This document shows, piece after piece, positions 11,975-24,930 of a stretch of 64,000 nt of DNA (within the stretch, counting starts at the first letter, position 1; each line of letters starts with the position of its first letter). A model generated the notes under the pieces. That model was not told where the DNA came from. It worked only from the letters and a program-made list of their open reading frames with translations, and searched no databases. The stretch covers positions 3,286,001-3,350,000 of the forward strand of contig JAGPXD010000004.1 in NCBI GenBank assembly GCA_020746995.1, written 5' to 3'. The position numbers and the translations under genes were made by a program. Origin of the DNA: Plectosphaerella cucumerina. Taxonomy: Eukaryota > Ascomycota > Sordariomycetes > Glomerellales > Plectosphaerellaceae.

Positions 11975-12719
11975 ATGGCGCTCTCCAAGATCGTCACCGA
12001 CCTCCGCCTCGACGCCGTCCTCCAGACGTCGGCCCAATCCCGCGACCAGGCCGCCTCCCTCATCGGCGTCCTCCAGGCGGTAGACGAAGCGAGTGGCCTG
12101 TCGCCAGACCACGAGGCCGACCTGTCTAAGCAGCAGAAGCTCCTCCTCACCAACATCTCCCACCTCCGCGGCCTCCACCGCGCCGCCCACATCACCGCCC
12201 GCGAGACAAAGTCCCAGACCGCAGAGGCCCGACAGGAGGTCGACCGCCTCCACCTGCAGCTCCAGAACCTGTACTACGAGCAGCGACATCTCCAGGGCGA
12301 GATTAGCGCCTGCGACTCCTACGAGTGAGCGCATCTGCCCAGGTCATAAGGCTGTTCGCTGACCTATTTAGTCACTCGTACCTCAAGCTGCCGCTCATCC
12401 CTGTCGAGCAGTTCATCGCCGAGTTCCCAGACCATGCCAACGACGACGAGAATGCCCTGATGGTCGCCCGCATCGCCCACGAGCGCGCACAACGCGAGAC
12501 CCTCGAGCAGCAGAGGCTGGAGCTGGCCAAGCGGAAACAGAAGCTCATTGCTGAGAACAAGAAGCGTAAAGACGATTTGGCCAACCTCGACAAGGACCTG
12601 GAGAAGTTCATCGACGTAAGCCATTGCTGTCACTCCCTCCAACACGGTATGGTTATACTGACTCGTCCTTGCTACAGGCTGCCAAGCCCATCGAGGCTCT
12701 GTTCGAAAAGTTCGTTTGA
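11975..12719 (+). CDS. THO complex subunit 5-like protein (Fmip/THOC5 N-terminal region)
   Basis: Three exons (11975-12324, 12372-12615, 12678-12719) give 211 aa, ending in a tiny 14-codon exon (AAKPIEALFEKFV). The family signature is the block LHLQLQNLYYEQRHLQGEI, then a short C-x-S-Y link and LKLPLIPVEQFIAEFP, followed by a long basic/acidic coiled coil (ERAQRETLEQQRLELAKRKQ). THOC5 belongs to the THO complex that couples transcription to mRNA export in the nucleus. The fungal form is much shorter than animal THOC5 (about 680 aa). I start at 11975 because the family similarity begins there; an in-frame ATG at 11819 would add 52 low-complexity residues. Confidence 0.85.
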
Positions 12720-15700
12720 AACAGCCTCACCACCGACAAAGCTACATCTTGCGCCTCGGGCGAAGACTTGGACACCTACCATGGCGCATTGGGTTGTTGC
12801 GCAAGGCGCACGGCTCTGACATGGCAAATCGGCATGCACTGGATAACCTGCCAAACCATACAACTATCAACTCTGCGGCTCTATGCCCCTGCGCTGGAGC
12901 CCGCCAGAGTCGCAGCGGCCCGCTTGGAAAGGCGATTGAGCGACCGCACCGAGCCCATCTCGACTCCGGGACTAGAGATGCGCACCAGATACCCCCCGGT
13001 TTTGAAAGAGTAATGATACATGATGCTGCGCGGCGACGGGCCCGGTCTGGCCAGGACCGTTCATGCAGCGTGGCTGAGCTTCGTATCGGCACCGGGACGT
13101 GGAGCCTGCGACCGATGCATCTCGGAGCTTGATCGGTACATCGACATGCCTGCAGGTCAGAACCTGGGGTTCGAGGCACGAGTATACCAAGTCGAGTGCC
13201 GACAGAGGGACCGTCCAGCATCCGTGCGACTGGACCTGCGATCGGCCAATGCCGGCCAATACTCCAGCTTCGAGACTTGGAACTGGCATCACGCTCAAGG
13301 CGCCGTCTCTACGAAAAACCATTTTGTTTAGACATGAATTCACGCACAGAGTATGTCTTCCATCCTTGAACACGTCGGTGCCTTGCCGATGATAAACTTC
13401 GTTGCCGACAGCTGATCGGTGAGTGCCGATATCGAACGGACAGTTCTTGAAATGCGGCAGCTTCGCATGCTCGGTCGAGCTCCGGCTGGGCATGCCCTGA
13501 CGGGGCAATTTGCGCCGGACTGATGACTAACAATGCGCTTGCTTTTCCGTCGCTTCAAAGAGGCCGTAGCGCAACCGATGCCGTTGGCATAAGTCGCTGC
13601 CTGCGCAATACGGGGTAGCCGCGTGGCCTGCGGTTATTCCCCTCTCATACCACGCCGGGCCGAATCGTCCTCTGGCCTCGATAGACCCCCCGTTCTGAGG
13701 CTCGAATTTGCATCACCAGACCGTCTGTCCGATGGCGTCGCTGACGTCCAGCTGGGCAGCCTCCGGCACGGCAACCGAGGGCCAGGCAGGTCCAGTCCTG
13801 CGGGCGCGCCCGCTCACCCCCGCGAGCGGCATGGGGGCGGGAGAAAAAAGGCTTGTCTTCGGCCAGCCGACCGGGGGCCAGTCAGAGGCCCAGAAACGGG
13901 AACGTTGAACAGCGGCAGACGTCGCTGGCGACGACGCGACGCCGTGTGACGGTTCCTGCGACGATCTGCGGCGGACTGGCATGGCGGTGAGACGGGCATC
14001 GCGCGGCGCGTGGCGCATGCTTGCCTTGATATCGAAGCGGCGCGGCGCCCCAAGTGATTATATGCCTCTATACTCGGGCCTTGTGAGACGATTGAGAGTG
14101 CGCCAAGGTTGGATTTATGAGCAATGACGGGCGAAATCGCGACATCGTGGACCACGACAACTCTCAGATAGGCCCTCAGCCTAGCGGCGGCTGACTCGTC
14201 GCGACACCGCCCTGCGGCCGCGTGCAGACATCCATCCTTCGTGGCTGGACGTGAGGGAAAACGGTGTGTGACATGGAAGCCGGCCGAGGGATCAGGCTCG
14301 CGATGCACAAAGAATGAACGGAGCGCGGCGGACTTGGGGGTTTCAGACGGAGACTCCGTTTCATTCTTGGCAGGAACTCGTGATCTGGACCCTGCGCTCC
14401 CCAGCCGATGAGGTGCATCGGGGGTCAGCATGCAATATTACGTTTTGCCTGGATGAGCAGATGCTCATTTCTCGGCTCGACCCCCCGGCGGCACAAGAAG
14501 AAAAAAAATTGGCAGTCATCTGTGCTCTTCCACCCCGACGATGGCATCTCCCCGGGCGGAAAGAGGGCGTCGTCGGGGGGCTCCGCCAAGAGGCGTTAGG
14601 TTGAACCCCCCATATTAGCGTCAGGAGTAAGTATCGGCCGGGCGGGCGAGGCGCGGCGGAAGCAATCACGGATCGGAGAAGGGGTCTACTAGCAATTGGA
14701 CTAGTACGAATACAAATGCTAAAGGAACATCATCAGCAGCAGCCATCGCAGCCATCGGCGCAGCGACGGGCGGTTGGCCACTTCAAGTTGGGGCGTCCCT
14801 GTGGCGGTGGGGCATAAGGCGTGACCGGGCGGGCTGGACCTTTGCTTGTTCCAACATCGGGCGTCGGGCGGAGAGGTCTGAGCTTCTTGTTGAGGGGAGG
14901 GGAGGGGCCGCGAAAGGTGACAATGGCATGGGGCAATGGGCACGGGATCGAAGAGTCAGACAGCAGAGAGCCGTCAATGGCAAGACTGATGCCGGGCGCG
15001 GGCTCTGGGCTTCTCGTTTACGCCCGGATAGCACCAACATGATGGGACTAAAGGGAGGGGAAGGCGTCGCAAGCACGCCCGAACGGCATGCACTGCGGTC
15101 GACATGCGACTGGAAGTGCAGTGCATGGTGCCAGGCGCTGGTGGTGCGCTGCGGCTGGAGAGACGCGCGCCGCCGCATTCCGCCCCACGGGGGGCTCATC
15201 AGTGTACTTCTATCACGACCACTGTTGTACCTCAGGTCTTCGAGTCCGCCGTGGCTCTGGCGGCATGGCTGATCAACGGCTCGAGGCTGACGGGAGACGG
15301 GAATCAGTGATTCTCGATGGAAAGCCCCCGGGCCCGAAAGCCAAGGGCCAAGGCCAAGGACTCGGGCGCGGGGACGTTGAAATGGCGCTGACGTCGGGTT
15401 GTACTTGTACTCGTACACAAGGCAGCAAGGGGGGTCCATGCAGATAGCGAGATGCAGCAGTGCAGTGCACTGCCTCGACGAGTCGACAGCGACGGGCCGG
15501 TAAAATGGGCTGCATATGAGCGTTCGTTCTGGGGGGGGGTCGATCTCATGACTGCGGTCTGCTTCAGCCCGCGTCCAGGCTCCTTCTCAGTCGCGAATTT
15601 AGAAACATGGACGCATGGCTGGCATGTGGCTTTGAGATGACAGACGGGGGCGATAAGATGGCGCGCGCACTGCTGCGCTGTGCTGATCGTTCATCCCAAC

Positions 15701-17369
15701 TTGACAAACGACGTCAATTGAAGGAATTGCAAACGACCAACTCACTCGAAAGACGGCCACGATCCGATGGTCGTCCTCCCGGGGTGGTTCCGCGTGTCGG
15801 GCGAAGGGGGGGGAGATTGCGGTCTGGGCCAGACCGCGGTACCATCACGTCAGCGACGTGGGACTGGCAAAGGAAGAGAAAAAACACCATCCCCAACGTG
15901 ATCGTCAGCCTCACCCCATTTTCACCTTCAGGCTGCCCGTTGTTCGATTGACCGCCCGTGCCCTTCGCCGAGGTCGAAACTCGGGGAACGGCGAATTGAT
16001 ATGCGTTGCACGAGGCCGGACTGACGCACTGGCTGGGCAAAACGGCCTTGGCCCGCACTGCCACGCATCTCCCGTCCACTGTACGCGTCCTCCTCCTCCA
16101 GTCCTCGTCCTCGACGAAAGAGGCCCCGGCCCGTATTTTGTCCTCATTTCCCGCCCGCCATGAAAAAAACGGGGGGCCGCCGCCTTCCCCCTGACAGTTT
16201 GGTGTTCCTGGACCGTGCCACCCCAGGCTCTCTTGAACCCCCTTCACCTTCCTTCCCAAGTTCCCCCCATCTTCCCCGGTCGCTGCTGCCGTCACTGGTT
16301 CGTCGAAGCTGCCCGCGAACCCCCGTCGCGCCACTCTTTTGGCTCCCAAGCTGCCATCTCGTCGGCCGTATTTCCGATGACCGATGGACCCCCTCCTGCA
16401 GCTCGACGTCCGCCCGTCTATTTCCCACCCAAGAGGCAGCCCGCCCCGATCGAGAAGCGAGATTCAACATGTCCCGCTACGCCAATAGCATCACGACAAT
16501 GGCACCACAGATGGACCTCGAGGCTGCTGGCTCCCCCCTTTCCTCCCCATCTCCTTTGCACCCCCACACCCCCTGGGAGCCTGGATGATAGCACCAGGGG
16601 GGCTTCTCATTAGCTGCGCCGCGAAGCTGCTGCTGCTGCTCCTCCTCGAATTGGACACCGGGCCAGGTACCAACACCAGTGTGCTACATCGCCGCACCTC
16701 TCACGTCTTCCTCCTCCTCCTCTCCGTCTTCTCAGCCCGCCCTCTCACCACGTTCGCTCGCCCGCGCGCTCGCTCGCTCTCTCTCATTGCTGAAGCTACC
16801 CCTTGTTTCTTTTACCAGTCATCATTGTCGTCACATTAGCCATTCCCTCCACGGTCACCGTTTTGGAAACTCCAACGGCCTCGAGACACTCTCCCAAGCT
16901 TTCGTTTCCCCCGAGCTTAGACACCCCCCTCCCCTCCCCCCGTTCCCCCCTGCCTGCCTTGTCTTCCCTGCTTCGACCGTCGTCGTGTCCGTCCTGCACG
17001 CTGCTGCTGCTTGCTGCTCTGCCACCGTGCCACGCTCGCTCGCTTGCTCGCTCATCTGCCTCTCTCTCTCCCCCGGATCACTATTCCACCTTTCCATTCC
17101 TCCCTCCCGACGAACCCCAAATCTCTTACCAGTAGTACTTTGCTTTTCACCTATCACCTGCATCCCGAGCGCCGGATTACCAGGACGACGACCTCGAGCC
17201 CGACCTCGACCTCAACCTTGACGACGAAAACACAAGAGGACCTTCGCCGCCAAGCTCGCAGTCGACCTCGATCTCGTCCTCGCGTCTCGCCTGCCGACCT
17301 CCTCCTGGGCTCGCGCCGGCTCCGGCTTCCACTCTCGGGTCCAGGTCATCGGCCGCCTCGCCTGCCGCC
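12720..17369. other. 4.65-kb gene-free region with pyrimidine-rich leader before the GT2 gene
   Basis: This is the longest stretch without a supportable gene. Frames at 13814-14431(-) and 14783-15439(-) lack domains and typical composition. From about 16160 to 17360 the plus strand becomes strongly C+T rich (runs such as ctcgctcgctctctctc), typical of long 5' leaders of highly expressed or growth-regulated fungal genes, and it runs straight into the glycosyltransferase start. Upstream ATGs in this leader would form small upstream frames. A non-coding RNA or a leader intron cannot be excluded. Confidence 0.5.
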
Positions 17370-19526
17370 ATGTCCCTCTTCACCTGGTACAGTCGCCGCG
17401 CCGGCGGCTTGGCCATGATCTTCCTGACCCTGCTCTGCTACTGGGTCATCTCAAAGGAGGCTGCCGCGTCGCGGAGCGGCTACGACTACCACCAGCATGG
17501 CGCCCTCGACGCCCACGCGCCGAACCCGGCTCGTGGCGAGGGCTACACGGCTCACGTCTTCGCCTACTACTGTCTCTTCATCCACGTCCTGACCTTCATC
17601 TTCCCCATGCGGTCTTGCTACGCAATGTTCGACATCACCCGCAGCCTGAAAAAGGTCATCAAGAACAGGACCATGCGCGACTTCAAGGTCGCTCCCCGCC
17701 GCCGCAACTCGTCCACGTCGCTGTCCAGCGCCGAGACTTTGACCTCGTCGCACGCATGCTCCTCCGCCAGCAGCGAGGCTGGCGATATCGACCTCGAGCC
17801 CTACACCGACGCCGACCCCCTCGACGACACCGTTATCCACGCCATCATTATCCCCAACTACAAGGAGGAGGTCGACACTCTGCGGGAGACCCTTGACGTG
17901 CTGGCCTCCCACCCTCAGGCCCGCGGCTGCTACGACGTGAGTGTGCTCTCTTGGCGCCGCCTCGCCGCCCATTGACGCGCGTCCTTCGATTGGTTTGTCC
18001 TTTTGTGCTGACGTCCGCCTGCAGATTTACCTCGCCATGGAAATTCGCGAGACAAATGTCGAGCTCAAGGCTGGCGGCCTCGTCCAAGAGTACTTGAAAA
18101 AGTTCCGCAGCATCGACTACACGCTGCACCCCTCAGACATTCCCGGCGAATCGGCCGGCAAGGGCAGCAACATGGCGTGGGCCGCGCGGAGAGCGAGCGA
18201 GAGGTATCCCCTCGAGACGCGCAAGGATGTCATTATCACGGGGATCGACGGTACGTCCCGAAGCCATAGCTCCCTTTTTTGTTTTAGGGAGCTCCCCTCC
18301 CCTCAATCCCCTCACGCGGCTTTGTTCCTGCATGGACCGTCCCGTTTACTGACAGGTGCGGGGATCGAACAGCCGACAGCCACCTCCTGTCCAACTACAC
18401 GACTCAAATTACGACTATGCACCATGCTTATCCCGAAACGGCCGGCACGACCCTCTACTCGGCGCCCATCATCTTCGACCGCAACGCGCACGAGGTCCCC
18501 GCCCTGGTTCGCGTTGCTGATATCCTCTGGGCCGGCTGTGGACTCTCGGGCCTCTACAACGGCTCGTCAATCGCGCCGCCTACCTCGGTCTACTCGGTCC
18601 CGCTATCGCTGGCCGACCAGGTCGGCGGCTGGGACTGCGACGCGGACGCCATCGGCGAGGACCTGCACATGTACATCAAGTGCTTCTTCGCCCTCAATGG
18701 AAACCTGACAAATAGGACCGTCTTCGCCCCCGTCAGCCAAAGCAATATCACCTCTGACGGCGCAAAGGGACTGCATGGTGTCTACGCCGGTGTCAGGGCG
18801 CGGTACAGGCAGGCGCTGCGGCACATGTGGGGAGCCCTCGACACGGGCTTCACCCTGCGCAAGCTGGTCGAGCTGTGGCAGGAGCGCAAGCACACGGCTC
18901 GCGCGTACCGGCCGATGCACGCCGTTATTGGCGACGAGACCACCCCCTACATTCCCGAAACGGAGCTGGGGATCCAGGATCCGGCCAAGCAGCCGACCGA
19001 CAGCGGCATCTTCGCCGACGTGACACAAGTCAACCTCCGGAGCCCCGACTGGGAGCGCATCGTCTACATGCTCCACCGCGTCTTCGAAGCGCACTTCCTA
19101 CCCATGCAGACGGCCATCCTCGTCATCGCCTCGACACTGTACGTTTGGGTTGCCGAGGGGAACGGGGACCCGCACGGCTTGGGCTGGGTGTTTGACCTTT
19201 CCAACGTGCTGCGGACCCTGGGCTTCATGGAGGTCGGCCTCCTGATGTTCCTCTACGAGCAGTACCACGACGTCTGCGTCACGGCCAGGGAGCGGGAGAT
19301 GAAGGACGCAGGGCTGCACGAGGGCATGTGCTTCTCGAAGCGCCAGGTCAAGAAGAACTTTGTCGACTACATGGCCATCCCCCTGGTGGCACCCCTCTAC
19401 GGCTCCATCCCGACGGCGCAGGCGCAGATCAGCCAGCTCTGGACGCAAGACCTGGTGTACACCGTCAGCACAAAGGTGGTGCGGCAACGAGTCAAGACGC
19501 TGACGAAGGCCGAGGATATGGCGTGA
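17370..19526 (+). CDS. Membrane glycosyltransferase family 2 protein
   Basis: Three exons (17370-17936, 18025-18250, 18373-19526) give 648 aa. A hydrophobic segment (AMIFLTLLCYWVI) and a second (YCLFIHVLTFIFPM) precede a Ser-rich linker and the GT2 core at about 150-470: HAIIIPNYKEEVDTLRETL (nucleotide-binding start), ITGIDADSHLL (DxD-type metal site) and DCDADAIGEDLHMYIK (catalytic ED). Two or three C-terminal membrane spans follow (METVILVIASTLYVW-like region, GFMEVGLLMFLYEQ). The fold is that of processive cell-surface polysaccharide synthases, and related fungal GT2 proteins affect hyphal growth and surface, but the product here is unknown. No clear QxxRW motif was seen; RYRQALRHMWG occupies that position. 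Confidence 0.85.
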
Positions 19527-20985
19527 GGTGGGCAACGAAGGGCCCGGCCGCGACGACGACGAAAAGTTTCATCGGTCCCGCCCACGATCCTTCCTCGGTT
19601 TTCTGTTTGAATTTCTGCATCTCGAATACCCGGTCCCGACCACCACAGCGTGCGGGCTTTTGACGACCCGCACCTTCGCTTATTCGCTTCTCTGTCGTTC
19701 GCTCGGCGACGACCTTATTATTTTTGGAAAAAAGACACCGCCTTGGATACGCCAGCCAGGCGGTTTTAATACCATATACAGAGGGTATGTTCTTTTCCCG
19801 GCTGGAGGAGGCGGGCTGCACACCTTAAACGGCAGCCCTTGTACATAGACCGGGAGGAGGGCGATTCTTCTCTTTTCCCACTCTTGCATGGCATGGCACG
19901 GCATCGGCATCACGGCATTTTAGAGCACGGCGGGGGCGGCGTGGAGTTTAATGGGGCCTCGAAAACGGAGTTCTGGGTGCAACACTGCAGGAACTTGACG
20001 AGCAAGAGAGCCGTCCAGGTACATTCGCTTAACGAGAGACGACGAAGGAGAGGGGGACTTGGCGAGAGGAGGGGCGGGACGAGGCGATACCTGGACAGGC
20101 CGCGGGACTTGACTCTGGCGGCGGAGGGTTCGCGTTGTACGAGTTGTGGTCAGGAGGCCGAGGATCCGGCGCGGACTCCTGGGATGGGGGGGGTTCGTGA
20201 CGGGGAAAACGCACGACGCGACGGCTTGTCGGTCGACCCGTTGAGAACTCGATAGCCCTATAATTCATAATCAAACGCGGATCAAAACATGGACGTTCAG
20301 TGAGTTTTGCTGGTGCATGATACTGCCGAGGACCTTCTCCGAGGCTTCCCCGGTGGCCGAGGTCCCATGCGACGGACATTGATGAACCCCCTTCCGCAAG
20401 CTTGACATCAAAGAGAAACAAATTGATCCCCTTTGCCGTTAAGTCCCTCTGAAACAGATGGATGACGACGGCGAGATGGCACAGCTCCCCAAGCTAAGGC
20501 TACTAGCAAGGAGGGAGGGCGCACCTGCCTGGACATCAAGACGGAGTCTCGGAGAAGGGACTTGTGTCAAGGGAGGAAGTGGAACGGTCTAGCGCGATAG
20601 GGGCTGTTTCTCGAAACCTGACTCGCATACGAGAGTCTGGAGTAGCCGTCGCTTGAGCTCCGGACGGCCACGGTCGACCGGCGCCGGGTGGGGCTGCGTC
20701 TCAGGCCGCGGGCGAGCAAGCTCCGAAGCAGGTCGGAGGTTTGGGGACCAGGAGCCAATGAGGTGTTGAGGAGACGAGGCTGCCTGGACTTGGCTGAGAT
20801 ATCGCTGGGAGGACAACGGAAGTTGAGAGCGTCGTGGTGAAGATGTATCCAGAGGTATTCGGAGGTTTGAAGGTATCTTGGAATGGGAGCTGGTGTATAA
20901 AGCCGTGACGGCTACCGATGGAGTTGGAGCAAACGGAGCATCACAAAAGACATCAACAACAACAGCATACTATACGACTACTACA
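19527..20985. other. Intergenic region, 1.46 kb
   Basis: It contains the 3' UTR of the glycosyltransferase and the promoter of the DJ-1-like gene. Open frames here are short and composition-driven. The last ~60 bp before the DJ-1 start is A/C-rich (caacaacaacagc), a typical leader. Confidence 0.55.
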
Positions 20986-21812
20986 ATGAGCCAGTCAACT
21001 CCCCACGTCGTCCGCATCGGTGTTTACATGCCCTCGGGCACACAACTCCTCGACATGGCCTGCATCGACGTCCTCCACATGATGTCGCGCGAATACCTCG
21101 GCAACCTCGCCATGATCCCCGCCCATGTCGCGGCCGTGGCGCCCAGCGTGCGCATCTTCTACATCACCTCGTCACCGGCCATGACGGCGGGACGCATCCC
21201 GCTCACGGCCTCGGCGGCGCTGATCCCGACGCACGACCTTGCCGACTCCGAGGTGGGGCCGGGCGAGCTTGATGTCGTGCTGGTGCCCGGGGCGGATCCG
21301 GCGGAGGAGTTTGGGGAGGAGGTCACGGGGTGGTTGAAGAGGCAGATGGAGGAGGGAGGGGCGGATGTGTTGTGTGTTTGTACGGGGGTTTATCTTTGTG
21401 GACGGAGTGGACTGTTGGAGGGACGGAGGGTTTGTGGACCACGGGGGTTGCAGGCGGATTTGAGGAAGAGGTGGCCTGGGGCGGAGTTTGTGGGGGATCG
21501 GTTGAGGTGGACGAGGGATGGGAGGTTTTGGTCTTGTGGTGAGTTGCCCTTCATGGGTGTTGTCTTTTGGTTTTTGATTAGTTACTGACTTTGATAGGCG
21601 GTATTACCAACGGCAACGAGCTGGTCACGGCGTATGCCAGGGAGAGCTCGCACTTCCCTGGGCCGGTGGTGGAGATGGGGGCTATGATGGCCGAGGTTGG
21701 TGTGTTGCCGCAGGAGTATGAGCAGGGGACGGCGAGGTTCACGGCTGGTGTCGTTTGGCAGATTCTCAGGGCGTTCTTTGCTGGTCCGGGGTCAAAGCCG
21801 AAGACGGTGTAA
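20986..21812 (+). CDS. DJ-1/PfpI (ThiJ) family protein
   Basis: Two exons (20986-21538, 21598-21812) give 255 aa with the class-I glutamine-amidotransferase-like fold. The nucleophile elbow is CVCTGVYLCG, where the family normally has VCTGA; the segment LDVVLVPGADPAEEF precedes it and GGITNGNELVTAYARE follows, containing the usual 'G-x-T-x-G' loop after the intron. Members act as deglycase/glyoxalase-like or stress proteins, or as isonitrile-hydratase-like enzymes; the substrate cannot be assigned. I prefer the ATG at 20986, whose context is ctacaATGag; an upstream in-frame ATG at 20878 would add 36 Thr/Tyr-rich residues not typical of the fold. The GC-rich 5' half gives way to a markedly G-rich stretch at 21300-21480. 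Confidence 0.88.
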
Positions 21813-22552
21813 GACCAGGTGTGAGGGTGTAGGATGTGAGGACTCTGTTGCTCTTAGGTAGTCAAGTGGTTGACACGAGATGGTCAATGCAGCAAAGAGA
21901 GGGGCAGGTTGGTAGTGAAGGCATATCGAACTTGAATCTTCTTGCTTCTTTGCACTTCTTCGATAATCGGGTCACAGCTGTGCTTAGGCTCTCACCGACT
22001 CGAGCAGGCAGGCAGGCAGTAAGGCAGGAGCGATGGCGTACCCTCGAAAACTGCACGCTCTGAGCTCACCAGCAGCACAGCAACAGCCTTCCAGTGGACC
22101 GCCAAGGCCCAGGGTCCAATCAACCTCGGCGTCCATGCGGCTCCTTGCAGTTCTTCCCCAAGAAGAGCTGGTCGCCCCGTCGTTGCCATAGGCCCGATAA
22201 GCCGTCTTATCGCGCTAGCGCTCGTCGAGTGGGGTCGAAAAAGTTCTGGGACAGAAAAAAATTCGGGCAGCAGGCGGCGAGCCGTCCAGGGTGTTCCGGC
22301 TGCTATTTGCCTGGTACTAAGGCAGTCTCGAGTCCAGTCCCATCCAGCTACATCGATCCTCTCTCTTCCCATCCTTCACCCCATCCCACCCCAAGCGTTG
22401 AAGATTTCATCCATCCTCCCGCGCGCAACAGCTTTGACTGCATACTTCCTTCTGCATTCATCTTAGAGTCTTCTCCCAGACTCTTATTCTGCCGCGTCTA
22501 TTCTCCGGTTCGACCGTCCCAATCGCAACCTCCCCCAAAAACCACAGACAAG
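21813..22552. other. Intergenic region and FKBP leader
   Basis: It holds the 3' UTR of the DJ-1-like gene and the promoter/leader of the FKBP gene. A short aggc tetranucleotide run lies near 22004. The last 200 bp is pyrimidine-rich. No gene seen. Confidence 0.55.
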
Positions 22553-24148
22553 ATGGCCCCCCAGCCTGTCGCTCTCTACGGCCTCGAGGTCCCTCCCGGC
22601 CTCCTGGTGCCTGCCGCCGCTGAGTTCCCTGCCTCTGTATGTTGCGCTCTACCTCCAATGGCTGGCGGTCGTCCTCGCGCGACTGTCCCCGAGCTCGAGA
22701 ACTGCTGCTAACTTCCTCCCCCCAGTTCCGCATCACCATGGCTGCCGTCGACCCCACCGAGGCGCCCCAGGCTGATGAGGAGGGTAACATCCCTGCCGTC
22801 CCCCGTTCCACTCTCCGCCTTGTCAAGCAGCGCTTCGGCGCCGAGATCGATGAGGACGATGAGATTGACGAGGAGTACATGAAGGCTCTTCTCGAGGCCT
22901 CTGCCGAGGACGAGGAAGACGACTCTGAGGAGGAGTCCAACGGCGGTCCCAGCGACCCCAAGAAGAAGAAGGCGGCTCAGCTCATCGAGGCCCTCAAGAA
23001 GGCCGAGGCTGAGGAGTCTGACGAGGAGATGACCGAGGCCAAGCCCAAGGGCAAGAAGGGCAAGGGCAAGGCCGCTGCCAAGGCCGCTGCCGAGGAGGAG
23101 GATGATGAGGAGGACGACGACGAGGAGGACTCTGATGATGAGGAGGAGGACCTCGAGCAGTTCGTCATCTGCACTCTCGACACCGAGCGCGTACGTTACA
23201 CCCCGCTGCTCTCTCCTTAGCATGACCCCCCGCTGACATGACCACCTCCAGACCTACCAGCAGCCCATTGACATCCACGTCGGCGAGAACGAGCGCGTCT
23301 TCTTCCTCGTCAACGGCACCCACGCCGTCCACCTGACCGGCAACTACGTCATTGACGACGATGAGGAGGAGGGTGACTCCGAGGACGAGGACGACGAGGA
23401 GGATATGTACGACCTCGACGGCGAGCTCCTCGGTGGCGAGAGCGACTCCGAGGAGGACGAGCTCGACGACCTCGAGAACCCCCGCGTCATGGAGGTCGAC
23501 TCCGAGGAGGACGAGGAGGAGGCCCCCAAGCTTGTCAAGAAGGGCAAGAACAAGCGCGCCGCCGACGAGGCCGAGGGTCTGGACGACCTCATCACCAAGG
23601 ACGACAAGGCCTCCAAGAAGGCTGCCAAGAAGGCCAAGAACAACAAGGGCGAGGCCGTCGCCGCCGACGAGAAGGCCGATAAGAAGGTTCAGTTCGCCAA
23701 GAACCTCGAGCAGGGCCCTACCGGCTCTGCCGCCAAGGCCAAGCAGGCCGGCAAGGGCGGTGTCAAGGTCGTCCAGGGTGTCACTATCGACGACCGCAAG
23801 ATCGGCGAGGGCCGCGTCGTGAAGAATGGCGACAACGTCGGTGTCCGCTACATCGGCAAGCTCGAGAACGGCAAGGTCTTCGATGGTAAGCAGCTTCACC
23901 TATCCTAATCTCACTACCAAGTACTAACATGCTCTCCCCCAGCCAACAAGAAGGGCAAGCCTTTCTCCTTCAAGGCCGGTAAGGGCCAGGTCATCAAGGG
24001 CTGGGACATCGGTGTCCTCGGCATGGCCATCGGCGGCGAGCGTCGCCTGACCATCCCCGCCCACCTCGCCTACGGCTCCAAGGGCCTGCCCGGCATCCCC
24101 GCCAACAGCACCCTGCTGTTCGACGTCAAGCTTCTTGAGATCAAGTGA
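22553..24148 (+). CDS. FPR4: Nucleolar FKBP-type prolyl isomerase / histone chaperone (Fpr3/Fpr4)
   Basis: Four exons (22553-22636, 22726-23190, 23252-23885, 23943-24148) give 462 aa. The N-terminal nucleoplasmin-like part starts MAPQPVALYGLEVPPG, with the first intron splitting it after FPAS. Long acidic tracts alternate with Lys-rich tracts at about 90-330 (nuclear/nucleolar localisation and histone binding). The C-terminal FKBP domain (about 355-462) has GDNVGVRYIGKLENGKVFD, GQVIKGWDIGVLGM and GGERRLTIPAHLAYG, with the drug/substrate-pocket residues Y, F, D, W and Y present. Such proteins isomerise histone H3 prolines and silence rDNA. Yeast Fpr3/Fpr4 are about 390-410 aa; most Pezizomycotina have one such gene. 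Confidence 0.95.
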
Positions 24149-24930
24149 GCGGCTCGCCTGTTGTACCATCCCGGTCCTCTGTTTCATTTGTCTTTACTAC
24201 AACAATGTCTCTCCCTGGCCCCGCTCGCCTGCTCTGGTCACACACAATGCCGTGTTGAAGAGTCTCCGACCTGCGGCGGCCCTCATGCGACGGCGACCCT
24301 CTTGCCTACAACGGAAGAGGAGAGTGCTTTCGCCGGGGCCTGCCCGAGGGGATGACGAGGCGAGGGTTTCTGCGTTGCATTGATTGGCGTCAGGGGTTTT
24401 AAAAAGTCTCCCGTGTCCGTGTCGGTGGGACGCGGGAGCTGGTTTTCTTCGGGGCCATTTTCGGCTTCGCTGTATGTAGATGGACGGCGAGGGAATATAC
24501 TCCCACTGACTACTGCTTGTATCTTTTATTATGTGTGCCGTTACTCGTTGAGGAAGCAGCCAAGTGAGTGTTGTGACATGGACACCAAGGAAGGAACGAC
24601 CCTCCTCACCTTGAACGGAAGGACGACATGACGTGATGCCCCCTCGACTTCCTTCCCCATGCCTGCCCGCGGGATCCCATCTCGAGACTCCAACTCTCCC
24701 TCCCGCATCCCTAGAACCTCTGCTTCCCATCTCCGTCTCTTCGCACTTCATCATTCATGATAGCTTTCGCCACATCATAGCCGGTGTCACCAGTCCCGGC
24801 ATTCTCCTTCTTTTCCAAGCTTGCCTTGCACTGATAGGCCCCGCATCAATACCATCATCCGACACCCGCAGACATTCACTTCATCCACATCAACCATCGT
24901 TTACACTTCAACCGCATCTTCCTCGTCGAG
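24149..24930. other. Intergenic region and PUK1-like leader
   Basis: It contains the 3' UTR of the FKBP gene and the upstream region of the kinase. C/T-rich sequence from about 24640 to 24930 precedes the kinase ATG. No separate gene was recognised. Confidence 0.5.

Noticed and set aside
13150..13190. Possible tRNA T-loop (ggttcgag)
   Set aside because: No acceptor, D or anticodon stems could be folded around it.
14783..15439. Minus-strand frame of 218 codons in the gene-free region
   Set aside because: Pro/Arg/Ser-rich without domains, splice partners or conserved blocks; composition is that of random GC-rich DNA.
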